Source: Klebsiella michiganensis
GTDB lineage: Bacteria; Pseudomonadota; Gammaproteobacteria; Enterobacterales; Enterobacteriaceae
Length of the DNA: 64,000 bases
Reading direction: 5' to 3'
NCBI GenBank assembly: GCA_000963575.1
Contig: CP011077.1
Location: 930,001 to 994,000, forward strand
Shown here: piece by piece, positions 15,797 to 25,074 of the stretch
Numbering within the stretch: position 1 is the first letter of the stretch
Layout: each line of letters starts with the position of its first letter
Notes under the pieces: generated by a model
Seen by the model: only the letters and a program-made list of their open reading frames with translations
What the model was told of the DNA's origin: nothing
Databases searched by the model: none
Position numbers and translations under genes: made by a program

Positions 15797-17415
15797 GCAT
15801 TGTTCCTTTCACTATCCCAGGGTAACTGCACAAAAAACTGGGTGAAGACACCGGGTTCTGACTCCACCTGAATGCTGCCGCCAAGGCGCTCAAGTTGCTG
15901 CCTGGCGAGGAACAGCCCCACGCCACGCTGCTCGCCTTTGGTGGAGTAGCCTTTGTCAAAAATAGACTGAATGTGGTCCGGATCGATGCCCGGCCCGTCG
16001 TCGCTGACCTCGACGCTTAGCACGCCGTTCTGGTAGTGCAGCAGGACGCCCACTTCACCATCGGGCTGGCCTGCCATTGCGTCCAGCGCGTTTTCTATCA
16101 GGTTGCCCAGCGCGGTAATCAGCGCCATCACCTGAAGTTCGTTCGGGTTGTCCGGGAGCTGGCATTCTTCGGCCAGCGCCAGATGGTGGCCCGCTTCCCG
16201 CGCGCGGTTAATCTTGCCAATCAGGAACCCGGCAATCACCGGCGACTTAATTTTGCTCTGCAGCGTGCCGATTTCCGTCTGGTAATTGCTGGCGGTTTGC
16301 AGAATGTACTCTTCAAGCTTGTCGTAATGTTTAAGCTGCAGCAGGCCAAGAATGACGTGCAGCTTATTCATAAATTCGTGTGAGCGCTCGCGCAGCGCGT
16401 CGACATAATTCACCATGCCATCTACACGCTGAGTCAACAAATTGATTTCAGTCTTGTCGCGGAAGGTGCTGATGGCGCCGATCACCTGATTATTTATACG
16501 AATTGGGACCGCATTACACAAGACCAGGCGGCCGTAGCTGATAATTTGCCGATCCTGAATCGACGCGCCGGTATGAAGCACTTCGCACAGCGTGGCCACC
16601 AGCGGCCCCGGCGGCACGGTTTTGCCGAGGCGGAAATCGTCCGGGGAGAGCAGCATTTTGCGCGCCGCGTGGTTGATGAGCGTCACCCGGCCTTCGCGGT
16701 CGACGGCGATAATGCCCTCTTTGACGGACTGCAGCATCGCCTGGCGCTGCTCGAACAGCGCGGAGATTTCATACGGCTCGAAGCCGAACAGAATGCGTTT
16801 TAGCACGCGCACCAGCACCCAGGTGCCGAGTGAACCGAACAGGGCGCTAAATAACACCGTCCACAGCACGCTCCAGCGGCTCTTGCTGATCTGTTCATCC
16901 ACTTTGCTAAGCGAAATGCCGATGGCGACTACGCCTATCTGCTTATGCTGCTCGTTATAGACCGGCGTAAAAACGCGCAGGGCTTCCGCCAGCACGCCGT
17001 GGTTGATTGAGACATTCTCTTTGCCCTCCAGCGCCGGGAAAATGTCGTCGCCAATAAAATGCGAGCCGATATTGCCGGGCTTGGGGTGCGAGTAGCGAAT
17101 GCCGTTCATGTCGGTTACCACCACGAACAGTAGGTCGTTACGCTCCTGCACGCGGGAGGCCACGGGAGGAATGATGTCTTTGCTGTGGGGCTGCGTCAGT
17201 CCGTATTTGATGGTCGGATCATCGGCCAGGGTTCGCGCCACCGCCAGCGCGGTATCTTTCAGGCCGCTGCGGGTGGCGTTGCTTATCTGGATAAAGTACA
17301 GGGCGTAAACCACAAGCAGCACCGAGCCGATAACGGCGCACAGCATCAGCGTCACCGAGGTGCTGAGTTTCATCGGGCGTTTTGCCGTCGTTTGCGGGGG
17401 CTTTGTGTCGCTCAT
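15793..17415 (-). CDS. dcuS: DcuS C4-dicarboxylate sensor kinase
   Basis: 540 residues, near the 543 of E. coli DcuS. Membrane segments lie at about 21-43 and 182-202, a periplasmic PDC sensor at about 45-180, a cytosolic PAS at about 220-325, and a kinase with His346 in RERSHEFMNKLH, N-box NLIENALDAM, DDGPGI and GVGLFLARQQ. Fumarate-binding residues known in E. coli are conserved at the same positions: Arg107, His110, Phe120, Arg147 and Phe149. The pair should therefore respond to external fumarate, malate, succinate or tartrate. E. coli DcuS also depends on DctA or DcuB as co-sensor; neither is in the window, so the DASS carrier could play that part, which is speculative. Confidence 0.93.
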   Translation of the reverse strand: MSDTKPPQTTAKRPMKLSTSVTLMLCAVIGSVLLVVYALYFIQISNATRSGLKDTALAVARTLADDPTIKYGLTQPHSKDIIPPVASRVQERNDLLFVVVTDMNGIRYSHPKPGNIGSHFIGDDIFPALEGKENVSINHGVLAEALRVFTPVYNEQHKQIGVVAIGISLSKVDEQISKSRWSVLWTVLFSALFGSLGTWVLVRVLKRILFGFEPYEISALFEQRQAMLQSVKEGIIAVDREGRVTLINHAARKMLLSPDDFRLGKTVPPGPLVATLCEVLHTGASIQDRQIISYGRLVLCNAVPIRINNQVIGAISTFRDKTEINLLTQRVDGMVNYVDALRERSHEFMNKLHVILGLLQLKHYDKLEEYILQTASNYQTEIGTLQSKIKSPVIAGFLIGKINRAREAGHHLALAEECQLPDNPNELQVMALITALGNLIENALDAMAGQPDGEVGVLLHYQNGVLSVEVSDDGPGIDPDHIQSIFDKGYSTKGEQRGVGLFLARQQLERLGGSIQVESEPGVFTQFFVQLPWDSERNNA

Positions 17416-17479
17416 GGGTGTTCCGGTCCGGGGCGCAAACGGTGATTATCGCCGATGGAACCGGATTGTAAAAGCCGTG

Positions 17480-18244
17480 TCAGAGATAGCGGCCAATATA
17501 CCTCTGCGGGGAAACGCCCAGCTTTTTCCTGAACATAGCGATAAACGCGCTGCTGCTGGCGTAACCGAGGGTGCTGGAGAGATTGCTAATGGTGGTGCCG
17601 CGGGCAAGGTGGCAGACCGCTTCCACCAGGTGCATTTGCTGCCGCCATTCGGTAAAGCTGAGCTGCGTCTCTTCCCGGAACAGCCTCGCCAGGGTTCTTT
17701 CGCTCGCGCCCACCTGTTTGCCCCACCAGGCCAGAGTTTCCCGCTGGGAAAGGTCGCTGCACAGCGCATCGCAAAGCTGGCGAATACGCCTGTCGTGGGG
17801 GAGGGTGATATGGCACAGGGCAATATCCTGCAAGCGAAGTAGCTCGTTGTGCAGCAGGTCGTGCAGCAGTTGGCTACGCTGAATGTCAGCGGTTTTTTCC
17901 AGACCAGCGGCGGTCAGGGACTGAAACAGCGGCGTGACGGCCAGGCTGCGGCTGTGGCGGCTGAACGCGGCAGAAGCGGCAGGCGTCATGTAGAGATTGT
18001 GGGTGACCACGTTGCCGATGGCTTCCAGGCCGTGAGGCAGGCGCCCGGGGAGCCAAAGTGCGTGGCCAGGGGCCACCACCCAGACGTTTTGCTCGCTGCG
18101 TATTTTTGCCACACCGCTGACCGGGTAAATCAGTTGGCCCTGTTCGTGCGCGTGAAACGGCTCCTGGCTTCCTGCGCTATAATGGAGTTCTCGTACTTCC
18201 AGAAACGCTTCCTGCGGACTCTGCTGTGTGAATTGCTTTATCAT
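17480..18244 (-). CDS. AraC-family regulator with N-terminal cupin, divergent from the receptor gene
   Basis: 254 residues. The N-terminal cupin (about 20-100: PFHAHEQGQLIYPVSG, WVVAPGHALWLPGRLPHGLEA) is followed by two AraC helix-turn-helix motifs (about 150-250: GKQVGASERTLARLFREETQ and LGYASSSAFIAMFRKKLGVSP). This form is common among single-gene local regulators of efflux and siderophore systems. It is divergent from the TonB-dependent receptor across 180 bp containing a Fur-like box, so a siderophore-responsive activator of the uptake operon is the likely role. dcuSR lies 64 bases downstream on the same strand, so some read-through is possible. Confidence 0.82.
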   Translation of the reverse strand: MIKQFTQQSPQEAFLEVRELHYSAGSQEPFHAHEQGQLIYPVSGVAKIRSEQNVWVVAPGHALWLPGRLPHGLEAIGNVVTHNLYMTPAASAAFSRHSRSLAVTPLFQSLTAAGLEKTADIQRSQLLHDLLHNELLRLQDIALCHITLPHDRRIRQLCDALCSDLSQRETLAWWGKQVGASERTLARLFREETQLSFTEWRQQMHLVEAVCHLARGTTISNLSSTLGYASSSAFIAMFRKKLGVSPQRYIGRYL

Positions 18245-18375
18245 GTGTTGCCTGCCGTTCGTCCGATTCTCGCCATTTCATGATGCAGTAGCGCGTTAAG
18301 ACAATCTCTGTCCGCTTTGCGATATATCCCCATCAGGTCGCGCTATTCTGCCACGGGTGCTCTTCTCTTTTAAAG

Positions 18376-18394
18376 GTGAATAATTATCATTTCG
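18376..18394. promoter_or_regulatory. Fur-box-like site before the TonB receptor
   Basis: GTGAATAATTATCATTTCG lies 31 bases before the receptor start. Its core AATAATTATCATT is close to the Fur consensus GATAATGATAATCATTATC. By eye only, but iron control suits the operon downstream. Confidence 0.6.
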
Positions 18395-18424
18395 ATCCTC
18401 TTCTTATAACATGATACGGTCGAT

Positions 18425-20557
18425 ATGAAACAGGGCGGATGGGTAAACGGGAACATGCCTTTAAAGGCGTTAAGTTGTGCGGTCTTTGCGGCGTGCGCGG
18501 GCTTTGCCCATGCAGCGGACAAACCGGCGGCACAGGACAGCACGATGGTAGTCACGGCCACAGCGCCTTCTTCTTCCGGGCAGGAAGATGAAACCAGCGT
18601 GGTGGCACACGACGCGGTAGCGGGGACGAAATCCAGCTCGCTGATTAGCCGCACGCCGCAGAGTATTTCGGTGGTGACGCAGGCGCAAATCGCGGCTATG
18701 GCGGCAAAAAACATTCCCCAGACGCTGCGCTATGTCGCGGGCGTCTCGTCGGAAGATGCCGGCCCGGATACCCGTTTTGACACTATCATGGTGCGCGGCT
18801 TTGAAGCCGACGAATATCTGGACGGCCTGCGCCTGCCGCGTGAAGCCTGGTGGAGCCGTCCGGCGTGGGACCCGTTCCTGCTCTCCCGCATTGAAGTGGT
18901 CAAAGGGCCAGCCTCGGTGCTCTACGGCCAGGCGAACCCCGGCGGCGTGGTGAACCTTGTCAGCAAAACGCCGCAGGCCCAGCCGGGAGGCCAGGTTTAC
19001 GTCAGCGCCGGGAATAACAGCCAGTTTGGCACCGGCTTTGACGTCACCGGCCCGCTGACCGACAGCAAAGAGTGGCTGGGCCGCGTCGCGGGCACCTTCT
19101 TCGACACCAAAACTCAGGTCGATCACACCCGCTACCAGCACTACGATATTGCCCCGTCCGTGACCTGGCAGCCAAACGACCGCACCAGCCTGACGCTGCT
19201 GGCGCAGCTGCGTCAGGATCCCGATACCGGCTTCTACAATATGCTGCCGATGAAAGGCACGCTGGTGAACAACCCGAACGGCAACATCAGCACCCATTTC
19301 TACGGCGGCCAGCCGGGCTTTGATACCTACACCCGCAGGCAGGGCAGCATCGGCTATCAGTTCCGTACCGAGCTGAACGACAACGTCACGCTACGCCAGA
19401 ATGTGCGCTACATCAGCAGCAGCGCCGACTACCGTATGGTGTATCCGTTCGGGACTTACCCAACCCAGCCGCTGGTTGACCGTTACTCCATGAACCTCAC
19501 CGAGACGATGAGTAACTTTGCGGCAGATAACCAGGCTGAATTCCGCTTCGATACCGGCCCGGTGTCGCACACCGCGCTGCTCGGCGTGGACGTGATGCAC
19601 TCCTCGGTGCGCAGCCAGGCGGGCTACGGCGACGCTTCGCCGCTGAATTACCTCAACCCGGATTACAGCACACCGGTGGAGATCCCGGCGTTTACCAGCA
19701 ACAGCCATTCGACGATGGATCAAACGGGGCTTTATCTGCAGGATCAGATGGCGCTGAACAACTGGATGCTGAGCCTGGCGGGGCGCTACGACAGCGCGCA
19801 AACCAAAGCCACCAACCTGCTGGACGGTACTCACCAGACGCGCAACGACTACGCCACCACCGGCCGCGCGGGGCTGCTGTACCACTTTGATAACGGCATT
19901 GCGCCGTATATCAGCTATTCCACTTCGTTTGTACCGAGCGCCGGGACCGACTTTAACGGCAATGCGTTTAAGCCAACCAAAGGCAAGCAGACCGAAGTCG
20001 GGCTGAAGTACGATCCGGTCGGAATGGACGCGCTGTTTACCCTGGCGCTGTTCGATCTGCGTCAGACCAACGTCGCCACGCCGGATCCCGATCACGTGAA
20101 CTACAGCGTGCAGACCGGGGAGATCCGCTCCCGTGGGATCGAACTGGAAGGCAAAGTGAACGTCACGCCAGCCTGGCAGATCCTCGCCTCTTACTCGCTG
20201 ACCGACCCGGAAGTGCTGAAGGCGAACGACGGCAGCGAAGGCAAGCACCCGACGGGCATTTCCCGCAACCTGGCTAAGCTCTGGAGCCAGTACGCGTTCA
20301 GCGGCCCGCTGGATGGTTTCTCCCTCGGCGGTGGCGTGCGTTATGTCGGCCCAAGTTACGCCACAACCGATAACTCGCTGCAGGTGCCGGGCGCTACGGT
20401 GTATGACGCCCGCATCGGCTGGCAGTATCGCCAGTGGCAGGTCGCGCTTAACGCCGCCAACCTGACGAACAAAACTTACCTCGCCGCCTGCCAGAACAAC
20501 GGCTGTGAGTACGCGGTTAAGCGTCAGTACGTGGCTACCTTAAGCTACCAGTGGTAA
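18425..20557 (+). CDS. TonB-dependent siderophore receptor (ferric-hydroxamate FhuA/FoxA class)
   Basis: 710 residues. A signal peptide (ALSCAVFAACAGFAHA) is followed by a TonB-box-like stretch (STMVVTAT), a plug domain (about 60-170: RTPQSISVVTQAQI, DTIMVRGFEADEYLDGLRLP, EVVKGPASVLYGQANPGGVV) and a 22-strand-type barrel ending VATLSYQW with the terminal aromatic. The siderophore-receptor subfamily is clear; a ferrioxamine/ferrichrome-type ligand is inferred from the FhuD- and FhuB-like genes that follow 4 and about 860 bases later. The ATG at 18455 is an alternative start that gives a more compact signal peptide; no strong ribosome site distinguishes the two. Fur-like box upstream. Confidence 0.88.
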   Translation: MKQGGWVNGNMPLKALSCAVFAACAGFAHAADKPAAQDSTMVVTATAPSSSGQEDETSVVAHDAVAGTKSSSLISRTPQSISVVTQAQIAAMAAKNIPQTLRYVAGVSSEDAGPDTRFDTIMVRGFEADEYLDGLRLPREAWWSRPAWDPFLLSRIEVVKGPASVLYGQANPGGVVNLVSKTPQAQPGGQVYVSAGNNSQFGTGFDVTGPLTDSKEWLGRVAGTFFDTKTQVDHTRYQHYDIAPSVTWQPNDRTSLTLLAQLRQDPDTGFYNMLPMKGTLVNNPNGNISTHFYGGQPGFDTYTRRQGSIGYQFRTELNDNVTLRQNVRYISSSADYRMVYPFGTYPTQPLVDRYSMNLTETMSNFAADNQAEFRFDTGPVSHTALLGVDVMHSSVRSQAGYGDASPLNYLNPDYSTPVEIPAFTSNSHSTMDQTGLYLQDQMALNNWMLSLAGRYDSAQTKATNLLDGTHQTRNDYATTGRAGLLYHFDNGIAPYISYSTSFVPSAGTDFNGNAFKPTKGKQTEVGLKYDPVGMDALFTLALFDLRQTNVATPDPDHVNYSVQTGEIRSRGIELEGKVNVTPAWQILASYSLTDPEVLKANDGSEGKHPTGISRNLAKLWSQYAFSGPLDGFSLGGGVRYVGPSYATTDNSLQVPGATVYDARIGWQYRQWQVALNAANLTNKTYLAACQNNGCEYAVKRQYVATLSYQW

Positions 20558-20561
20558 GCGA

Positions 20562-21422
20562 ATGCTCTCCCGCAGACGTTTCCTGACCTTCGCGCTGGCC
20601 GCTCCGTTTATCGGGGCGGCTGGTGCCGTTTCCGGGCCTCCGCAGCGCCTGGCGGTGCTGGACTGGGGGCTAACCGAGCTGATTCTGGCGCTCGGCGTGA
20701 CGCCGCAGTCGGTATCGGCACCCGACTGGTACCGCAAGCTGATAGGCACGCCGGAGCTGCCCGCCAGCGTGGTGGATATTGGCCTGCTGTTTCAGCCAAA
20801 CCTCGAAACCCTGTACGCCCTGAAGCCAGATCTGATCGTTATCACACCGGGCCACGCGCTGCTTAAGCCGCAGCTGGAGCGCATTGCCTCCACGCTAACT
20901 CTGCCCACCGGTAGCCTTGCTGAATGGCAAATATCCCTCAATAAGCTGGCTGCTGTACTTCATCGCGAAGTACAGGCTCGTGAGATTACGGCTGCTTTTG
21001 AACAGGCTGCGCTTCATGCCCGGGACTCTGCCGTGACTTATCCACGCCCGCTGTTTATCGCCACGCCGGTAGACGCGCTGCATATGCGGCTGTACGGCAC
21101 AGGCAGTCTCGCCGGAGATGTGCTGACCCGCTGTGGTTTCAGCAATGCCTGGCGCGGCGGCGTTAACGCGCAGGGAGAAGCGATGGTCGAGTTAACGCGC
21201 ATTGGCGCAGATAATGCCGGGCTGATTCTTTTGCCGGAGGACGGGCAATGGCCGCTGATCCAACGCTGGCAAAGTTCGCTGCTTTGGCAGCGGCTGCCGC
21301 TCACGTCCCAGCCTGAGATGGCCTTCCCGGCGCAAAAATTCAATTCCGGCGGCGCGCTGGTGACGGCCACGCGCATTGCCGAGGCGCTGGGACAAATTGT
21401 GGCGGGGTGGCGGCATGGCTGA
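20562..21422 (+). CDS. FhuD-like iron-siderophore substrate-binding protein
   Basis: 286 residues. The N-terminus MLSRRRFLTFALAAPFIGAA carries a twin-arginine-type signal, as in E. coli FhuD. The mature part is a class III (BtuF/FhuD) binding fold: RLAVLDWGLTELILALGV, LKPDLIVITPG and the long helix linking two lobes. The protein takes ferric hydroxamates from the receptor to the FhuB-like permease in the periplasm. It begins 4 bases after the receptor stop, and its last 8 bases overlap the permease start, so the three are one operon. Specificity is not deducible from sequence. Confidence 0.85.
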   Translation: MLSRRRFLTFALAAPFIGAAGAVSGPPQRLAVLDWGLTELILALGVTPQSVSAPDWYRKLIGTPELPASVVDIGLLFQPNLETLYALKPDLIVITPGHALLKPQLERIASTLTLPTGSLAEWQISLNKLAAVLHREVQAREITAAFEQAALHARDSAVTYPRPLFIATPVDALHMRLYGTGSLAGDVLTRCGFSNAWRGGVNAQGEAMVELTRIGADNAGLILLPEDGQWPLIQRWQSSLLWQRLPLTSQPEMAFPAQKFNSGGALVTATRIAEALGQIVAGWRHG

Positions 21423-23412
21423 GACGGGAAAAACGATGGCCTCCTGGCTGCTGATTGTCGTGCTTTGGCTGGCGAGCATCGTCCTGGCGCTGCAAAGCGT
21501 GGCGCAGCACGGCGGGCTTATCCCCGGCCTGAAAGTGCTGTTTAGCTCGCAAATGCCGGACGCGCAGGCGGTGATCCTGCATTCCATGTGGTTCCCGCGC
21601 CAGGTGATGGCCTGGCTTGGGGGCTCGGGGCTGGCGCTCTGTGGCTGGCTGATGCAGCGGGCGCTGCGTAATCCGCTGGCGGAGCCGATTACGCTCGGGA
21701 TGACCTCCGGCGCGACGCTGGCTTTAGGCGTGGCTTCGATGTGGTTCCCGGCGGCGCTGCTGTCGGCGCGAACCGGGGTGGTGATTGCCGGGGAAGTGTC
21801 TGCTTTGCTGCTGGTTGTGCTACTTTCCTGGCGGCAGCGCCTGTCGCCGCTGGTGATGATTCAGGCGGGGATGCTGGTCAACCTGTGGTGCGGCTCGCTG
21901 ACCATGATAATGGCGGTTATCAACGACCGTTTTCTGCTGTCGGTGCTGATGTGGGGCGGCGGGTCGCTGGCGCAGCAGGACTGGGGCGGCGTGACCGCGA
22001 TTCTGCCCTGGCTCGGGCTGTGTGGCCTGGCTGTGCTGCTGTTGCTGCGCCCGCTGGCGCTGCTCAGGCTGCCGGAGGCGATGGTAAGCAGCCTGGGCGC
22101 ATCTCCGCTGCTGATCCGTTCGGCGGCGATGGCGCTGGCGCTGGTGATGAGCGCCTTAATCATTAATAGCGTCGGGGTGATTGGTTTTATCGGTCTTGCC
22201 GCCCCGCATCTGGCGCGCCTGGGCGGGGCGCGCACCACGCGGCAAATGCTCTGCCACTCGCTGCTTATCGGCGCCGGTTTGCTGTGGTTCACCGATCTGT
22301 GCGTCAGCCGTATCACCCTGCTGGACGGGCAGTTGCTGCCGGTGGGCATGTTAACGGCCCTGACCGGCGGGCCGCTGCTGATCCTGCTGGCGGGCAAGGC
22401 CCGGCATCAGGTGCTGGACACCACGCCTTCGGCTTACGAAGGCGAAGCGGGCGGCGGGCGCTTCCCGGCGGGCACGGCTTTTGTGCTGCTGCTGGTGGCT
22501 ATTGTGCTGTCGCTGTTTGTCGGCCAGGGGCTGCACGGCTGGCACTGGACAACTCTGGCAGAACAACCCGCTCTGCTGCCCATGCGCCTGCCGCGCCTGC
22601 TGGCGGCATTGAGCGCCGGGGCTTTGCTGGCGGCCGCGGGCGTATTGATGCAGCGCGTCAGCGGCAACCCGCTGGCAAGCCCGGAGATCCTCGGCATCGG
22701 CGGCGGGGCGGCTATGGGCGTGACGGCATTTCTGCTGCTGTTCCCTACGGGCGGGACGGGGCTGATGATCCTCAGCAGCGCCACCGGGGCATTAATTAGC
22801 CTGCTGGTAACGCTGTGGAGCAGCCGCCAGAGCGCCTTTAACCCGCAGCGGGTGCTGCTGAACGGCCTGGCGCTGAACGCGCTGTTCCAGGCGATAGCCA
22901 GCATCGTGATGCTCAATAACCGGCAGGCCAGCTCAATGCTGTTGCAGCTGATGACCGGCAGCACTTACTACGTTAATAACGGCATCGCCATCGGTGTGTT
23001 CTTCGCCATGTTACTGCTGCTGGCGGTTTCTCCGCTGTGCAAACGCTGGCTGCTGCTGCTGCCGCTCGGGCAGGTAAGCGGCTCGCTGGGCGTGAACGTC
23101 GCCAGGGCAAGGATTAGCGTGCTGGCGCTGGCCGCATTGATGACCGGGCTTGCCACGCTGATCGTCGGGCCGGTGTCGTTTGTCGGGCTGCTGGGGCCAC
23201 ACCTGGCGCGTAAAGCCGGTGCAAAACGGCCCATGGCGCAGTTGTTCACCGCCGCGCTGCTGTCCGCGCTGATTATGGTGCTGGCGGACTGGATGGGCCG
23301 CAATTTTCTTTATCCGCGTCAGCTACCCGTTGGGCTGGTGGCGTCGCTGGTTGGCGTACCGCTGTTGGTATGGCCGCTGATCCGTAGCCGGGCGCATACA
23401 CATCAACAATAG
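21415..23412 (+). CDS. FhuB-like double-length iron-siderophore permease
   Basis: From the ATG at 21415 the protein is 665 residues, about the length of E. coli FhuB (660). It is an internal duplication: each half has about 9-10 membrane segments and its own cytoplasmic coupling loop (GFIGLAAPHLARLGG in the first half, FVGLLGPHLARKAGA in the second), where the ATPase normally docks. The paired halves also share the RALRNPLAEP / RVSGNPLASP motif. The start is chosen because it overlaps the FhuD-like stop by 8 bases; the frame is open 13 codons further up. A FhuC-type ATPase is needed for function but is not encoded here. Confidence 0.88.
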   Translation: MAETGKTMASWLLIVVLWLASIVLALQSVAQHGGLIPGLKVLFSSQMPDAQAVILHSMWFPRQVMAWLGGSGLALCGWLMQRALRNPLAEPITLGMTSGATLALGVASMWFPAALLSARTGVVIAGEVSALLLVVLLSWRQRLSPLVMIQAGMLVNLWCGSLTMIMAVINDRFLLSVLMWGGGSLAQQDWGGVTAILPWLGLCGLAVLLLLRPLALLRLPEAMVSSLGASPLLIRSAAMALALVMSALIINSVGVIGFIGLAAPHLARLGGARTTRQMLCHSLLIGAGLLWFTDLCVSRITLLDGQLLPVGMLTALTGGPLLILLAGKARHQVLDTTPSAYEGEAGGGRFPAGTAFVLLLVAIVLSLFVGQGLHGWHWTTLAEQPALLPMRLPRLLAALSAGALLAAAGVLMQRVSGNPLASPEILGIGGGAAMGVTAFLLLFPTGGTGLMILSSATGALISLLVTLWSSRQSAFNPQRVLLNGLALNALFQAIASIVMLNNRQASSMLLQLMTGSTYYVNNGIAIGVFFAMLLLLAVSPLCKRWLLLLPLGQVSGSLGVNVARARISVLALAALMTGLATLIVGPVSFVGLLGPHLARKAGAKRPMAQLFTAALLSALIMVLADWMGRNFLYPRQLPVGLVASLVGVPLLVWPLIRSRAHTHQQ

Positions 23413-23445
23413 CGCCGGGAGAGTAATGTCGAAAAGGAAGCAACA

Positions 23446-25065
23446 ATGTCTCTGTTAATGATGCTGTTCCGCCTGGTGGGCGGCTGGCTGGTGCTGGCGG
23501 CGTCTGCCAGCGTGGTCAGCGGGTTAAGCAACGCCTCGCTGCTGGCGGTGATTAACCATAGCCTGACGCTGCCGCCCGGCGGGCTGGCCGACGTGGCGCT
23601 GAAGTTTGTGCTGCTGGCCGCCTTAATGCTGGGCACCCGCGTACTGGCAGAAACGCTGTTTATGTGGCTCGGGCAAAAAGTGAAGGCCACGCTGCGTAAA
23701 CAGGTGGTGAACCACGTCAGCGAAACCGCCTGGGCCCAGCTGGAGAAAACCGGTATGGCAAAGGCGGTGTCGATACTGACCCAGGATCTCGACACGCTGG
23801 TGGTCTTTTTCGTCAGCCTGCCGGGGCTGCTTATCTACGGGGCGGCGATTGTCGGCTGCCTGATCTACCTGGGCACGCTGTCGTGGCAGGTTTTGCTGTT
23901 GGCGCTGCTGGTACTTGCCCTGGGGGCAATGGGCTACCGCGCCGCCCACGGCAAAGCGCTGGGGCTGCTGCGTAGCTCGCGGCAGCGGGAAGATACGCTG
24001 ATTGCCCAATGTAAAAAACTGTTCGACGGCGGGCGTGAATTTCGCCTGAACCCGCCCCGCCGGCGGCATTTCGTCGACGGGCCGCTGAGCGAGAACATAG
24101 AGGCGGTTCGCATCGAGCGCACTCGCGGGTATGTTTTTTACGGCCTGGCGAAGAGCTGGGGCAGCGTGCTGTTCTTCGCGTTTATCGGCGTGGTGCTCTA
24201 CTGGCTGCGGGAGTCGCTGGCGCTCAGTTCGGCGGTGATGACCGGCTACACCATGATTTTTCTGTACATGATTGTGCCGGTGGAAGGCGTTTTGTCGGCC
24301 CTGCCGACGCTGACCAGCGCCCGTATCGCGCTCCAGCGAATCGCCCAGCTTAAAACCGATCTGCCGCAGGAAAAGCTGCTGCCGCTGAAAAGCCCGCCCC
24401 GGTTTGACAGCCTTGAACTGGCCGATATTTGCTACGAATATCAGGGCGAAGAGGGGGAGCGTTTTACCCTCGGGCCGCTTAATCTTCGTTTCACCCAGGG
24501 CGAGCTTGTGTTTCTGGTGGGCGGCAACGGCAGCGGGAAAACCACGCTGGCTAACCTGCTGGTTGGCCTTTATCCCCCGGACAGCGGTGACCTCCGGCTC
24601 AACGGCAGGCCGATAACGCCCGAGCAGCGTGAAATCTACCGCCAGCACTTCGCCGTGGTGTTTAATGATTTCTTCCTGTTTGATGACGTGGATAACGTTC
24701 ACGAGCGCACGGCGGATCAAGTAGACAAGCTGCTGCACCTGCTGAAGCTGGATCACAAAGTGGCCTTCCGGGACGGGCGTTTCTCAACCACGGCGCTGTC
24801 TCAGGGGCAGCGTAAGCGCCTCGCGCTGCTGCAGGCCTGGCTGGAGAACCGGCCTTTTTACCTGTTTGATGAGTGGGCGGCGGATCAGGATCCCGGCTTC
24901 AAAGAAGTGTTCTACAAAGTACTGTTGCCGATGCTGAAAGCGGAAGGGAAAACGGTGCTCGCCATTACCCACGACGACCGCTATTTCCCGCTGGCGGACA
25001 GGTTGATTAAGCTGGAGTCCGGGCAAGTGGTGGCAGACAGCGTGCTCAGGCCGCTGTCTGCCTGA
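23446..25065 (+). CDS. PvdE/SyrD/YojI-type cyclic-peptide/siderophore exporter ABC protein
   Basis: 539 residues. An N-terminal exporter-type membrane domain has six segments (about 1-300), and a C-terminal ATPase has Walker A GGNGSGKTT, signature LSQGQRKRLAL and Walker B FYLFDEWAADQDP. The FDEWAADQDP form is typical of the cyclic peptide exporter family (PvdE, SyrD, YojI), which functions as a homodimer. AAGGAAG precedes the ATG, which lies 33 bases after the permease stop, so it is the last gene of the iron operon. It could recycle iron-free siderophore or export a peptide siderophore; no synthetase is in the window. It is not a FhuC homologue, because it carries its own membrane domain. 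Confidence 0.85.
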   Translation: MSLLMMLFRLVGGWLVLAASASVVSGLSNASLLAVINHSLTLPPGGLADVALKFVLLAALMLGTRVLAETLFMWLGQKVKATLRKQVVNHVSETAWAQLEKTGMAKAVSILTQDLDTLVVFFVSLPGLLIYGAAIVGCLIYLGTLSWQVLLLALLVLALGAMGYRAAHGKALGLLRSSRQREDTLIAQCKKLFDGGREFRLNPPRRRHFVDGPLSENIEAVRIERTRGYVFYGLAKSWGSVLFFAFIGVVLYWLRESLALSSAVMTGYTMIFLYMIVPVEGVLSALPTLTSARIALQRIAQLKTDLPQEKLLPLKSPPRFDSLELADICYEYQGEEGERFTLGPLNLRFTQGELVFLVGGNGSGKTTLANLLVGLYPPDSGDLRLNGRPITPEQREIYRQHFAVVFNDFFLFDDVDNVHERTADQVDKLLHLLKLDHKVAFRDGRFSTTALSQGQRKRLALLQAWLENRPFYLFDEWAADQDPGFKEVFYKVLLPMLKAEGKTVLAITHDDRYFPLADRLIKLESGQVVADSVLRPLSA

Positions 25066-25074
25066 ATCGCAGCG

